Below, piece after piece: positions 18,602-28,130 of a stretch of 53,169 bases of DNA (position 1 is the stretch's first letter; each line of letters opens with the position of its first letter). The stretch spans positions 1 to 53,169 of the forward strand of contig SVKY01000010.1 of NCBI GenBank assembly GCA_015068235.1. Reading direction: 5' to 3'. The position numbers and the translations under genes were made by a program. Under the pieces are notes generated by a model. The model did not search any database. It was given only the letters and a program-made list of their open reading frames with translations, and was not told the DNA's origin. The stretch is from Oscillospiraceae bacterium. Lineage in GTDB: Bacteria > Bacillota > Clostridia > Oscillospirales > Oscillospiraceae.

Positions 18602-21058
18602 TTATGGATCGGTTTGTTCCGTGGATTCCGAAGGCGTTTCGGAGGCTTCTGTCGGTGTCTCGGAGCTTTCTGTGGCTTCCTCCGAAGACTCCGTCGGCTC
18701 CTCGCTGCTCTCTGTGGGCTCCCCAGAGGATTCGGACGGCGCCTCGCTCGGATCGGTCTCGGACGGCTCCTCGCTCGGATCGGTCTCAGACGGCTCCTCG
18801 CTCGGGTCGGTCTCAGACGGCTCCTCGCTCGGATCGGTCTCAGACGGCTCCTCGCTCGGATCGGTCTCAGACGGCTCCTCGCTCGGATCGGTCTCAGACG
18901 GCTCCTCGCTCGGATCGGTCTCAGACGGTTCCTCACTCGGATCGGTCTCAGACGGCTCCTCGGTGGATTCGGTCGGTTCTTCGGTCGAATCGATCAAATT
19001 TCCGTTTTCATCGAGCTGCTCGTTCAGCGGAACGGTCGGATCGAGAATGTATGCAACCTCCTTGTCTCGGCGGTCATAATTCGACACATTCACACGATCC
19101 GTAGAAATCACATTTCCATCAGCATCGAGCTTCTGCATATAAGTGTTAACCACATAGCCGTCATAAGCCGACTGGATGGTCTCGCCATCGGAATAGCCGG
19201 AGTATTCGGCATAGTTTTCCATATCCGGGTGGATATAGACGGTCTTGGTTTCGGCGTAATCCGAGCTGACGATCTCATAGAACATATTGACGGTATAGTC
19301 CTTGGTCTCCGTGCCGACAAGCGTGATATGGACATAACCATCGGAAACGGAAGCGTCAATACGGATGGGATAAGCAGTGTTGTTGCGGAACTGGTAATCC
19401 AGGTGACCCCAGTAGATCGTTGCATCCATGCCCCACGGGACATAGGACGGGGTGAACTGGTGCTCTGCACGTTCCACGACCTCAAGGTCTGCCTTCAAGG
19501 TGCACCAATAGATTGTAGATGCGACCTGGCAAACGCCACCGCCGAGCTGATCCTCGGTCTTGCCGCCAACGTAAACGGCTGCTGCACCGTAGCCCTTATC
19601 TGCGGTTCTTTCACCGACAACGTCGTTGAAGGAGAAAATATCGCCGGGGTTGAGAATGGTGCCGTTGATCGCCTCAGCGGCAAGCTCCAGGTTTCTTGTA
19701 CGAGTGGGATTCCAAACGTGGGGACTGTCATAGGTTGCAAGCACATCGTTGAACAGACTGCTTTGCAGCTTTTCTGTGGTTACCTCGGGTTCCAGCTCGG
19801 TCAGCGTCAAAATTACGGTATCACCGGGCTTCGCCTCGGATAAGAGTGCATAAGCATCGCTCATCAAGAAGCCGTAGCCGAGCTTGCTCCGGCTGATCTC
19901 ATAGGTTTCCTTGTCGCATACAGCGTTGACAGGAGCCACACAATTATAATCCTTATAAAGCTGATCCAGGTCCAGCGTTTCAGGGAAGGTTTCCTCGTAG
20001 ATATAATTGAGCTCGAAGGAAGCGATCATATAGGTGCGCATGATCTCGTCCTTCAGTGCGTTGATGTCTAAGCTGCGCTTGACACTGCCCAAGGTGATCT
20101 CGATGCAATCTGCCTGTGTGGGATTGCCGTCCTTGTCGGTGACAGAGGTGGTGGAGTCCACGATCTCGGTCTCACCGCCGACATTCAAGTCCTCGGAAAG
20201 GTGCGCCAAAACATCATCGATATAACCGTTATCAATGATGGTCAGGTGCTTGGAGATATCGATATCGATGCGCTCGGAGCCGTTCTGCGTTGCGGTGGTG
20301 GCTCTGCCATACTGGTAAGCCTCCTCGACGACGGTCTCCAAGTCAAAGCGGATCTCCACATTCGAAGCAGGCAGGCAAATCGTGCGCTCCAAGATATACG
20401 GATTTCCGTTTTCATCCAGCGGTGCATCGGGATCGGCTTCAGCTTCAACTTCGGTTTCCGCCTCGGTCGTTTCTGCGTCGGTTGTTTCCTCCTCGGAGAT
20501 TTCCGTTGCAGGCTCCTGTGTTGTTTCCTCCAAAGGCTCGCCGTACATATCGGTTCTGATCTCACTCGTCGGATCATAGGTGGTGGTAAACAGAGGAAGC
20601 GTATTGTCTGAGCAGTAAAGCTTCAGATCCATGTTCTGCATCTTCTCGCCGAAGGTGACGGTGTTCTTCATCGTTTCGGCAGTTGCAGGATCCATGCTTG
20701 AGGTATCCACAGCGGGGAATTGCGCACGCAGAGCCTCGACCGCTTCACTGCGGGTCATACCTCCGATGTTCACGCCGGCAATGTGAGCGTTATTGATGAT
20801 GCGGTTTTGTTCCAGTTTGACCTCTTCCATGCCGCTTTTGAGCGCAAAGAAGCCGACCGCACACACCGCAATGAGCAGCACAGCCGCACCGATGCCCAAA
20901 TAAAGAGGCAGGCGATTCTTTTTCTGGTGTTTCTTCTTGACGGATTTTTGCGCCTGCGAGGGACGTGCGGAGGATTCAAATTTGCCCGGAGCGTTGGAGC
21001 GTGCCGAACGGGAAGCCCGGGAAGCACGCGGCTGGGCAGGTTTTTCAAATTTTCCCAT
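18602..21058 (-). CDS. VanW-domain cell-surface protein with Ser/Glu/Pro-rich repeat tail
   Basis: 818 residues. A basic, Ser/Ala/Arg-rich cytoplasmic N-terminus (1-49), one membrane helix (about 50-72), two peptidoglycan-binding/YoaR-like modules interrupted by an acidic Thr/Glu linker (EETTDAETTEAETEVEAEA), then the VanW domain (NPGDIFSFNDVVGERT, GGGVCQVASTIYW, HQFTPSYVPWG). The C-terminal 130 residues are low-complexity and include eight copies of a nine-residue PSETDPSEE unit, plausibly a wall-spanning stalk. VanW is named from vancomycin clusters but its role is unknown; this is not evidence of resistance. ATG 21058 follows AAGGAGC; an earlier in-frame ATG lacks one. Confidence 0.85.
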   Translation of the reverse strand: MGKFEKPAQPRASRASRSARSNAPGKFESSARPSQAQKSVKKKHQKKNRLPLYLGIGAAVLLIAVCAVGFFALKSGMEEVKLEQNRIINNAHIAGVNIGGMTRSEAVEALRAQFPAVDTSSMDPATAETMKNTVTFGEKMQNMDLKLYCSDNTLPLFTTTYDPTSEIRTDMYGEPLEETTQEPATEISEEETTDAETTEAETEVEAEADPDAPLDENGNPYILERTICLPASNVEIRFDLETVVEEAYQYGRATTATQNGSERIDIDISKHLTIIDNGYIDDVLAHLSEDLNVGGETEIVDSTTSVTDKDGNPTQADCIEITLGSVKRSLDINALKDEIMRTYMIASFELNYIYEETFPETLDLDQLYKDYNCVAPVNAVCDKETYEISRSKLGYGFLMSDAYALLSEAKPGDTVILTLTELEPEVTTEKLQSSLFNDVLATYDSPHVWNPTRTRNLELAAEAINGTILNPGDIFSFNDVVGERTADKGYGAAAVYVGGKTEDQLGGGVCQVASTIYWCTLKADLEVVERAEHQFTPSYVPWGMDATIYWGHLDYQFRNNTAYPIRIDASVSDGYVHITLVGTETKDYTVNMFYEIVSSDYAETKTVYIHPDMENYAEYSGYSDGETIQSAYDGYVVNTYMQKLDADGNVISTDRVNVSNYDRRDKEVAYILDPTVPLNEQLDENGNLIDSTEEPTESTEEPSETDPSEEPSETDPSEEPSETDPSEEPSETDPSEEPSETDPSEEPSETDPSEEPSETDPSEEPSETDPSEAPSESSGEPTESSEEPTESSEEATESSETPTEASETPSESTEQTDP
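18744..18962 (-). repeat. Eight 27-bp tandem repeats in the VanW gene
   Basis: Unit CGGTCTCAGACGGCTCCTCG plus seven bases, about 8 copies, nearly identical; encodes PSETDPSEE repeats. Copy number is likely to vary by slippage. Confidence 0.9.
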
Positions 21059-21124
21059 AAAAAAGCTCCTTATCTGAACATACTGAATCAAATTTCAGTA
21101 TCAATATTTAGGTTACATAATGTT

Positions 21125-21152
21125 ATTATACCGTAAAAACGACAAAAAGCAA
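21125..21152 (-). promoter_or_regulatory. Candidate promoter of the VanW-domain gene
   Basis: Minus-strand -35 TTGCTT (21147-21152), 16 bases, -10 TATAAT (21125-21130), about 65 bases before the start codon. Confidence 0.5.
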
Positions 21153-21266
21153 CAAGGTTTTCCTACAAAAAAATGAAATGTCTGTAAACGCATTTGTGCA
21201 TTTTACCGATTCAAAAATTGGCTCATTTTTATAGACGTTCAAAAACGATTTTTGTTTCAAATTTTT

Positions 21267-24200
21267 TCAAAGAAGTGCAGAAAATTCTTTGACCAAATCT
21301 TGGGCTGCGTGCAAAGGATTTTGGTTTGCGGCAAGGTTGAGAACCAAAATCGGCTTATCGGTTTTCGGCGCAATAAACAGGCGCTTTTTGAACACCTCAC
21401 AAAGCTGCGAAACAGCCGCAAAGTCGAATTTTGTCAGCGTAAAGCGAATGGTCCTGCCGCTCTGCGTGATATCGCAGATGCCCATGGCAGCAGCTCTGGC
21501 TCGCAGCAGAGCGATGTCGATCAAATTCATCGCACCCTTGGGAGGATCGCCGTAGCGGTCAACGATCTCGTCAAGCAGCTCATCGGCATCCTCCTGTGAA
21601 CGAATGGCTGCCATGCGGCGATAAAGGTCCATTCTCTGCTCTCCCGAGGCGACAAAGCGTTTGTCCAAATTTGCCGTCACATCCAAATCGGCAGTGCATT
21701 GCACCTGTTCGATCGGCTTTTCGCCACGCTCCTCCAAAACGGCTTCCTCCAAAAGCTTCAAATACATATCGTAGCCGACAGAGAGCATATGCCCCGACTG
21801 CGCCGCACCGAGCAAATTGCCTGCGCCTCGGATCTCCAAGTCACGCATGGCGATCTTGAAACCGGAACCGAATTCCGCAAAATCTCGGATCGCATTGAGG
21901 CGCTTTTCGGCAATTTCGGTCAGTACCTTGCCACGCTTGAAGGTTAGATAAGCAAAGGCATGACGATTGCTGCGACCGACTCTGCCTCGAATTTGATGCA
22001 GCTGCGCAAGTCCCAATTTATCGGCGTCTTCAATGATAAGCGTATTGACGTTGGGAATGTCGATGCCCGTTTCAATGATGGTCGTGCAGACGAGAATTTT
22101 AATTTCACCGTCAGACATTCTCTGCATCACATCGCTCAGCTCGTCTTCCGACATTTTTCCGTGGGCAATGCCGATCTCCGCCTCGGGAATCGCCGCCTTG
22201 ATGCGAGCGGCACAGCGTTCAATGGTCTCAACACGGTTGTGCAGATAATAAACCTGTCCCCCACGTTCGACCTCACGGCGCATCGCATCAGCCAAAACAG
22301 GCTCGGCATACTCTAACACGAAAGTCTGCACAGGGTAGCGGTCATGCGGTGGTTCCTCGATCGTGGACATATCACGCAAGCCCGAAAGCGCCATATTTAG
22401 CGTTCTCGGAATGGGCGTTGCCGAAAGCGTCAGCGCATCAATGCCCTTTGCCATCTCCTTGAGCTTTTCCTTGTGCGTGACACCGAAGCGCTGCTCCTCA
22501 TCCACGATCAGAAGTCCCAAGTCCTTGAATTCGATATCCTTTTGCAAAAGCTTATGGGTGCCGACGATCAAGTCCAGATTGCCGGCACGTAGGTCGGAAA
22601 TATTTTTCTTGATCTGCGCTTGCGTACAGAAGCGTGAGAGCATCCCGATGTTGACGGGGAAGCCACGGAAACGATTGACCGCCGTGGTATAGTGCTGCTG
22701 CGCCAAAACGGTGGTCGGAACCAAAATCGCAACCTGTTTGCCGTCCAAAATCGCTTTCATTGCCGCACGCAGAGCGACCTCGGTTTTGCCGAAGCCGACA
22801 TCGCCGCAAAGCAGACGATCCATCGGCTGCGGAGATTCCATGTCCGTTTTGATCTCCTCAATGCAGCGAAGCTGATCGTCCGTTTCGGCATAGGGGAAAT
22901 TCTGCTCAAATTCCGCCTGCCAAGGCGTGTCTGCAGCAAAGGCGTAGCCCATCAGGCGCTTTCTCTCGGCATAGAGCTTGATCAAGCCCTCAGCCAAATC
23001 CTTTGCGGCAGCTTTGGCTCTGGTTTTGGTTTTTTGCCAAGTGTCGCCGCCCAATTTATTGAGCTTGACAGGCGTATCCTCTCCGCCACCGATATATTTT
23101 GCGATCAAGTCCAGCTGCGTTGCAGGCACAAACAGTGTGTCCGAGCCTTGGTAAGCGATTTTTACATAATCCTTGATCGCACCGTCAATTTTGATCTGCT
23201 CCATGCAGACGTAACGCCCGATGCCGTGATATTCATGCACGATCAGATCGCCCGGCGCAAGGTCAGCGAAGGAGTCCAATTTCTTACGGTTGGTCGCTTT
23301 TTGACGTTTTTTGAGCGGTTTTTGAGCGGTTTGCGCCATCAGCTGACCCTCGGTCAGGACAGCAAAGCGGATGTCGGGATATTCCATGCCGTTGGGCAAA
23401 GCACCGTCTGTCAGCAAGATCTGCCCAGGCTTCGGCAGCTTCATAAGAGGAAACGCAAGGAAGGCAGACAAGCCTTTTTCACGCATTTGCTGCGCCAAAA
23501 GCTCCCCCCGGCGGCGGTTGCCACACAAAACGAGGGTCGCAAAATCGTTCTTCTGATAAAAAGCCAAATCATTAACCGCCGCATCCAAATTGCCGCCGTA
23601 AGACGGAAGCTGCTTTGCCGTGATGCTCAAAAGTTCGCTTGGCTGGAGGTCCTTCGGATAGCTCGATGCCAAAAATGAGTCCAAAAATACCGTTGCATAG
23701 CCCTTTAGGTTGCTGCAAACGTCCTCCCAATCGGAGGAAAATTCACAAAGCTCGCCGCATAAAATTCCCGATTCCAAAAGGCTGTCAAGCATCATACCTT
23801 CTTCCTCGGTAAAACGGTTGGCAGCTCGGCGCAAATTGCCGTGGTCACAGAAAAAAACAACCGTTTCCTGCGGTAAATAATTCACTGCGCAAGCAAATTC
23901 GGGATATATGAGCGAAAAATAGCGATCTGCTGCAGAAAAGCTCAAATTCGCTCGAAGTGCCTCGACGTCTTCTGAAATGGTGCGCAGAAGCACCTCGTTT
24001 GGTGTCTTTCTGCGGCGCAGACGCGCTTGCAGTGCCTCTAAATCCGCAATCAAGCCTTCGTTTCCGTCACGGTGCAGGCGTGTGAGCGTTTCTGCCACGG
24101 GAAGAAGCACGATCTGATCGGCGTTCTCCGTTCGGCGTTGGGTGACTACGTCAAAAAAGCCCATCGCATCGACTTCATCGCCGAAAAATTCAATACGCAC

Positions 24201-24767
24201 GGGATTTTCATATGTTGGAGTGAAGACGTCCAAAATGCCACCACGCAGCGAAAACTGACCCACGCCCTCGACCAAGGTGCTTCGGCTGTAGCCGTTTTCG
24301 ACCAATTTTGCGCATAGCTCGTCGAGGGACAGCATCGCCCCCACTCGAAGCTGCAACGCTGAGGAAAACAGACGTTCCTTCGGCATGGTGCGCAGGCTCA
24401 GCGCCTCCCATGTGGAAATCAAAATCGGGCAATTTCCCCTTGCAAGCTCATAAAACAGACGCAGACGTTTTTGCTCCCAGCCTCTGGAGATGGCGGAAGC
24501 GGTGTGAAATGTCAGATCACGGCTCGGCAGGATCGGCGCTTCCTTGCCCAAAAAGGCGGCAAGCTCCATCTGTGTGCGCCTTGCTGCCATTTCGTCCTGG
24601 CAGACGATGAGCGCAGGGCGTTTTGTTTGGTTGCATACCGAGGCGATCAGGTGCGAGCGGTTGATTTGCGCTGCACCGGATATGCCGACGGCAAGATTTT
24701 TTTCCAGCGCCGTTTGGAGCTTTTTTATCTCCGGCAGCTGGTTCAAAGCATTCAAAAGCTGTTGCAT
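21267..24767 (-). CDS. mfd: Transcription-repair coupling factor Mfd
   Basis: 1166-residue DNA translocase that removes stalled RNA polymerase and recruits UvrA. The UvrB-like N-terminus (SGILDVFTPTYENPVRIEFFGDEV in the form LRGGILDVFTP), the RNA polymerase-interacting domain (DLAPGDLIVHEYHGIGRYV), the RecG-like motor with Walker A CGDVGFGKTEVALRA, DEEQ box VDEEQRFGV, motif VI HQIRGRVGRS, and the C-terminal TRCF domain (RMDLYRRMAAI, DRYGDPP) are all present. ATG 24767 follows AGAGG; an upstream TTG would add 15 residues. Position after pth matches Bacillus gene order. Confidence 0.96.
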   Translation of the reverse strand: MQQLLNALNQLPEIKKLQTALEKNLAVGISGAAQINRSHLIASVCNQTKRPALIVCQDEMAARRTQMELAAFLGKEAPILPSRDLTFHTASAISRGWEQKRLRLFYELARGNCPILISTWEALSLRTMPKERLFSSALQLRVGAMLSLDELCAKLVENGYSRSTLVEGVGQFSLRGGILDVFTPTYENPVRIEFFGDEVDAMGFFDVVTQRRTENADQIVLLPVAETLTRLHRDGNEGLIADLEALQARLRRRKTPNEVLLRTISEDVEALRANLSFSAADRYFSLIYPEFACAVNYLPQETVVFFCDHGNLRRAANRFTEEEGMMLDSLLESGILCGELCEFSSDWEDVCSNLKGYATVFLDSFLASSYPKDLQPSELLSITAKQLPSYGGNLDAAVNDLAFYQKNDFATLVLCGNRRRGELLAQQMREKGLSAFLAFPLMKLPKPGQILLTDGALPNGMEYPDIRFAVLTEGQLMAQTAQKPLKKRQKATNRKKLDSFADLAPGDLIVHEYHGIGRYVCMEQIKIDGAIKDYVKIAYQGSDTLFVPATQLDLIAKYIGGGEDTPVKLNKLGGDTWQKTKTRAKAAAKDLAEGLIKLYAERKRLMGYAFAADTPWQAEFEQNFPYAETDDQLRCIEEIKTDMESPQPMDRLLCGDVGFGKTEVALRAAMKAILDGKQVAILVPTTVLAQQHYTTAVNRFRGFPVNIGMLSRFCTQAQIKKNISDLRAGNLDLIVGTHKLLQKDIEFKDLGLLIVDEEQRFGVTHKEKLKEMAKGIDALTLSATPIPRTLNMALSGLRDMSTIEEPPHDRYPVQTFVLEYAEPVLADAMRREVERGGQVYYLHNRVETIERCAARIKAAIPEAEIGIAHGKMSEDELSDVMQRMSDGEIKILVCTTIIETGIDIPNVNTLIIEDADKLGLAQLHQIRGRVGRSNRHAFAYLTFKRGKVLTEIAEKRLNAIRDFAEFGSGFKIAMRDLEIRGAGNLLGAAQSGHMLSVGYDMYLKLLEEAVLEERGEKPIEQVQCTADLDVTANLDKRFVASGEQRMDLYRRMAAIRSQEDADELLDEIVDRYGDPPKGAMNLIDIALLRARAAAMGICDITQSGRTIRFTLTKFDFAAVSQLCEVFKKRLFIAPKTDKPILVLNLAANQNPLHAAQDLVKEFSALL

Positions 24768-24810
24768 ATTAAAAACCTCTGTTCCAAAGGGTAGTTTGAT
24801 AGTTTCAGCC

Positions 24811-25033
24811 AAATTCCGATTTGTCTTTCAGTTTGCACAGGCTAAGGCTTCTCCTCGAGGAGAAGCTGTCAGCGCAGCTGACTGATGAGGTGTGCAGAAA
24901 AAAGTTGCGATTTCATGATAGTTCTCGGCAAATTCGCAACTTTTCCACCTCATCCGCCCCTTCGGAGCACCTTCTCCTCAAGGAGAAGGCTTTGACCTGC
25001 GCAAATATGAAACTCACCGATAAATCGGAATTT
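24811..25033. mobile_element. MITE-like repeat with a third type of core
   Basis: Ends AAATTCCGATTTGTCT and CGATAAATCGGAATTT. The core holds CTTCTCCTCGAGGAGAAG, a TGATGAGGTG / CACCTCATC inverted pair and an inner AGTTGCGA hairpin, again a repeat type seen between clostridial genes. It fills most of the 356-bp mfd-pth gap. Confidence 0.65.
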
Positions 25034-25108
25034 TACAATTTCTTGCGGCAATTCTTTTCCACGCAGGAATGCGGAAATCGGAGGAATCTCCGATTTCCGT
25101 GAAATTGT
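25034..25108. repeat. Nested inverted repeat downstream of pth
   Basis: An 11-bp perfect stem GGAAATCGGAG / CTCCGATTTCC (25073-25083, 25088-25098) sits inside a wider pair ACAATTTC / GAAATTGT. No T run in the pth direction. Confidence 0.5.
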
Positions 25109-25123
25109 CATGTTATTCGACTT

Positions 25124-25717
25124 TTATTTCATTCCGTTAAAGCGATTTGCGGCGCTTGGAACGCCGTTTTCGATGATTTCCAGCGCAGCCTCAGCGGCGT
25201 GCTCTATAGCAGGCTTGAGCGCAAGCTCCTCCTGTTTGCTAAAATTCGACAGCACCCAATCGGCAAGGGGATACTCCGGATGCGGCTTTGCACCGACACC
25301 GACCTTGACCCTCGGAAAATCCTGCGAGTTGAGCGCACCAATGATCGATTTGATCCCGTTGTGACCGCCGGCGGAGCCGTCTGCACGCACTCTCAGGCGA
25401 CCGACATCGAGCGAAATATCGTCAAAAATCACGATCACACGCTGCGCAGGCAGGTTAAAATAATTCGCCGCATCCATCACCGACAGCCCCGAATTGTTCA
25501 TGAACGTCATGGGCTTGAGCAGGATGATTTTTTGTCCCTTGTATTTCGCTTGCACAAATTTTCCACGGTATTTGGCACGGTCGATCTTCACACTGAGACT
25601 CGACGCCAAATGATCCAGCACTCGAAATCCGACATTGTGGCGATTTTTCTCATAAATCTTGTCGGGGTTCCCCAAGCCGACGATCAGCCAATCACTCTCA
25701 GGCTTGCGAAACAGCAT
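25124..25717 (-). CDS. pth: Peptidyl-tRNA hydrolase
   Basis: 197-residue enzyme that recycles tRNA from prematurely released peptidyl-tRNA. Active-site segments are intact: VGLGNPDKIYEKNRHNVGF (conserved Asn and catalytic His), KPMTFMNNSG, and DDISLDVGRLRVRADGSAGGHNGIKSI. Its ATG overlaps the prs stop by one base (TGATG), so it is coupled to prs. The neighbourhood glmU-prs-pth-mfd equals the standard Firmicutes cluster. Confidence 0.95.
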   Translation of the reverse strand: MLFRKPESDWLIVGLGNPDKIYEKNRHNVGFRVLDHLASSLSVKIDRAKYRGKFVQAKYKGQKIILLKPMTFMNNSGLSVMDAANYFNLPAQRVIVIFDDISLDVGRLRVRADGSAGGHNGIKSIIGALNSQDFPRVKVGVGAKPHPEYPLADWVLSNFSKQEELALKPAIEHAAEAALEIIENGVPSAANRFNGMK

Positions 25718-26682
25718 CAGAACAGACTTGAGATCGAGGTTTCGTTATAAATACGGGTGATTGCCTTGGCGAAGATCGGAGCAGCATCGAGCTGGTGAAT
25801 CTTTCTGCCTGTGTAGTCAGAGGGCAGCGGAATAGTGTTGAGCAAAATCAGCTCCTCGATGCAGCTGTTTTCCACTCGCTCACAGGCTTCGCCCGAGAGA
25901 ACCCCGTGGGATGCGCAGGCATAGACCGCCTTAGCGCCACCGATCTCCTTGATCGCCTGAGCAGCGTTGCACAGAGAACCGGCAGTATCAACGATATCGT
26001 CATAGAGGATGCAGGTCTTGTCCTTGACATCGCCAATGATATTCATGACCTCGCACATGTTGGCGCGCTGACGGCGCTTGTCAACAATGGCAAGTCCCAT
26101 ATGCACCTTGGTTGCGAACGAGCGGGATCTTGCAACTGAGCCGATATCGGGCGAAACAACACGGAATTCCTCGTGATCATAGACGTTCTCGTCAAATTTA
26201 GACAAATAGTAACGTGCAAAGAGAGGACTGCCGAACATATTATCCACAGGCAGATCGAAGAAGCCCTGGATCTGAGCGGCATGCAGATCCATCGTCAGGA
26301 CACGGTCGGCACCGGCACGGGTGATCATGTTGGCAACGAGCTTAGCGGAAATGGGATCACGACCCTTGTTCTTGCGGTCCTGACGAGCGTAGCCGAAATA
26401 AGGAATGACGGCTGTGATTCTGCCGGCAGAAGCACGACGGAAGGCATCGATCATGATCAGCAGCTCCATCAGGTTGTTGTTGACGGGCTTGCAGGTAGAC
26501 TGAACGACGAAAACATCGCAGCCTCGAACGGTCTCATTGACGGAAACGGAAACCTCACCGTCCGCAAAGGCGGTAACGAGGCTGTCACCGAGATCAATGC
26601 CCAGTTCAGCACAGATGCCTCTGGCAAAATCGGGGTTAGCGTTGCCGGTAAAGACCTTAACTTCTTTTCCGTGAGCAATCAT
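25717..26682 (-). CDS. prs: Ribose-phosphate pyrophosphokinase (PRPP synthetase)
   Basis: 321-residue class I enzyme making PRPP from ribose 5-phosphate and ATP for nucleotide, His and Trp synthesis. Motifs: FADGEVSVSVNE, YFGYARQDRK, the divalent-cation site RVLTMDLHAAQIQGFFDLPVDN, and the PRPP loop DDIVDTAGSL. I start at ATG 26682; the upstream TTG at 26697 is formed by the GAGAGG ribosome site itself. It lies 62 bases after glmU and is coupled to pth. Confidence 0.95.
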   Translation of the reverse strand: MIAHGKEVKVFTGNANPDFARGICAELGIDLGDSLVTAFADGEVSVSVNETVRGCDVFVVQSTCKPVNNNLMELLIMIDAFRRASAGRITAVIPYFGYARQDRKNKGRDPISAKLVANMITRAGADRVLTMDLHAAQIQGFFDLPVDNMFGSPLFARYYLSKFDENVYDHEEFRVVSPDIGSVARSRSFATKVHMGLAIVDKRRQRANMCEVMNIIGDVKDKTCILYDDIVDTAGSLCNAAQAIKEIGGAKAVYACASHGVLSGEACERVENSCIEELILLNTIPLPSDYTGRKIHQLDAAPIFAKAITRIYNETSISSLF

Positions 26683-26744
26683 GTTTGTACCTCTCAATTA
26701 TTCGGCTGAAAACGCCGATATTTTAAGCTGCAATTGCAGCAAAA

Positions 26745-27902
26745 TTACTTTTTATGCTTGGCAGCCCAATCCTTCTTATTGGTCTGTCGGGTTCTGGAAA
26801 TAGCGAGTGCCTGCTCGGGGACATCGTCCGTAAGGGTTGAGCCGGCAGCGATGTAGGCGCCGTTTCCGACAGTGATGGGGGCAATGAGAGCGCTGTTGCA
26901 GCCGATGAAGGCATCGTCCCCAATCGTGGTTTTGTACTTATTCACACGGTCAAAATTGACGGTGACCGTTCCGCAGCCGAGGTTGCAGCGAGCACCGAGC
27001 TGCGTATCGCCAATATAAGACAGGTGCGAAGCCCATGTATTTTCACCGATATAGGAATTCTTGACCTCGACAAAATTGCCGACCTTGACACCACGCTCGA
27101 TCACGGTGTCAGGGCGAATATGCGCATACGGGCCAATCATGCAATCCGAAGCGATCCTTGCGCCGTAGACCTGCGAAGCGTTGACCACGGTGCGTTCTCC
27201 GATCTCGGAGTTTTCCACCACGGCCCATGGACCGATGATCGATTCTGAGCGAATCAAGCAATTTTCACGCAAAATCGCTCCTTTGAGCAATTTTGCACCC
27301 GGCTCAATGCGAGCGCTCGGCGCAACATCGCAGTTGTCCGTGTCGCTGATCTCAACGCCCTGCTTAATCAGACGGAGCATACGATCACGGTGGATAAATT
27401 CCGCCATTTCCAACAACGCAGCATGAGAATCTACAGTATAGCAACCGTCATAATCGCTCAAAAACGTGCAATTTTCACGCAAAAAATGAGAAAATGAAAA
27501 ATTATCATCCAATGCGGTCATCAGCGCTTCCGTCGAAGCACGGCAAATACATGATGCCTTCGGCGCATCGGAGCGTCTCGGCAGTGTCGGCGCATAGATC
27601 GCAGGACCTGCGACGATGGTGATTTCGTCATCATCGGCAGTAGAAAGGAAAACGTGCAAAAGATCTGCAGGATTTGCCTCGGCTGTGGTCATCACCTCAG
27701 CCTGCGCCGGCAGACAGTTCTTCGCCTGCTGCACATATCGGTCATGACAGACCAAGAAAAAACGTCCGATTCCACTGTCATACAGCGCCTCACTCAACCA
27801 TGCAAGCAACGCATAGCCATGCACCTTCTGCAGCATGGTCGGCAGAGGGAAGCCGGTCTTCGCCGTATCATCCGGCACAAATATGACAGCAGATAACTCC
27901 AT
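26745..27902 (-). CDS. glmU: GlmU homologue with degenerate N-terminal pyrophosphorylase domain
   Basis: 385 residues instead of the usual about 455. The C-terminal left-handed beta-helix acetyltransferase is well conserved: GPYAHIRPDTVIERGVKVGN, ASHLSYIGD (catalytic His and Tyr positions), GTVTVNFDRVNKYKTTIGDD and ALAISRTRQTNKKDW. In contrast the N-terminal half begins MELSAVIFVPDDTAKTGF where GlmU has an AAGxGTRM-type nucleotide loop, and no PKVLH, GDxPL or GYGR-like signatures are visible. It may therefore only acetylate glucosamine-1-phosphate, or bind a different partner. ATG 27902 has AAGGGG upstream. It heads the syntenic glmU-prs-pth-mfd cluster, which supports orthology. Confidence 0.75.
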   Translation of the reverse strand: MELSAVIFVPDDTAKTGFPLPTMLQKVHGYALLAWLSEALYDSGIGRFFLVCHDRYVQQAKNCLPAQAEVMTTAEANPADLLHVFLSTADDDEITIVAGPAIYAPTLPRRSDAPKASCICRASTEALMTALDDNFSFSHFLRENCTFLSDYDGCYTVDSHAALLEMAEFIHRDRMLRLIKQGVEISDTDNCDVAPSARIEPGAKLLKGAILRENCLIRSESIIGPWAVVENSEIGERTVVNASQVYGARIASDCMIGPYAHIRPDTVIERGVKVGNFVEVKNSYIGENTWASHLSYIGDTQLGARCNLGCGTVTVNFDRVNKYKTTIGDDAFIGCNSALIAPITVGNGAYIAAGSTLTDDVPEQALAISRTRQTNKKDWAAKHKK

Positions 27903-28130
27903 TTTACGTCCCCTTCTCTTCTTCAAATGGCAAATAGCGCAATATTTTCAATGAGCGCACTTCTCACCATCTACATTATACCAAACTTTTCAAGATTCGT
28001 CTACCGATTTTCCATGCACAAACAGAAAAATTTTCTATAAAACAGCAGCCGATTTTAGTGAAACTTGCAAAAAAGAAAAAATGGTTCTATTTTTCCTTGC
28101 AACCGCATAGGTAATACGGGAGATGATACC

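Noticed and set aside
18744-18962. Repeats considered as a CRISPR array
   Set aside because: In-frame coding repeats without spacers.
18614-19843. 409-codon frame opposite the VanW gene, starting with Arg/Leu repeats
   Set aside because: The repeats are the complement of the PSETDPSEE repeats; a shadow of the real gene.
18602-21058. Vancomycin resistance gene
   Set aside because: VanW domains are common in clostridial surface proteins; no vanA/B, vanH, vanX or vanRS homologue tied to it is present.
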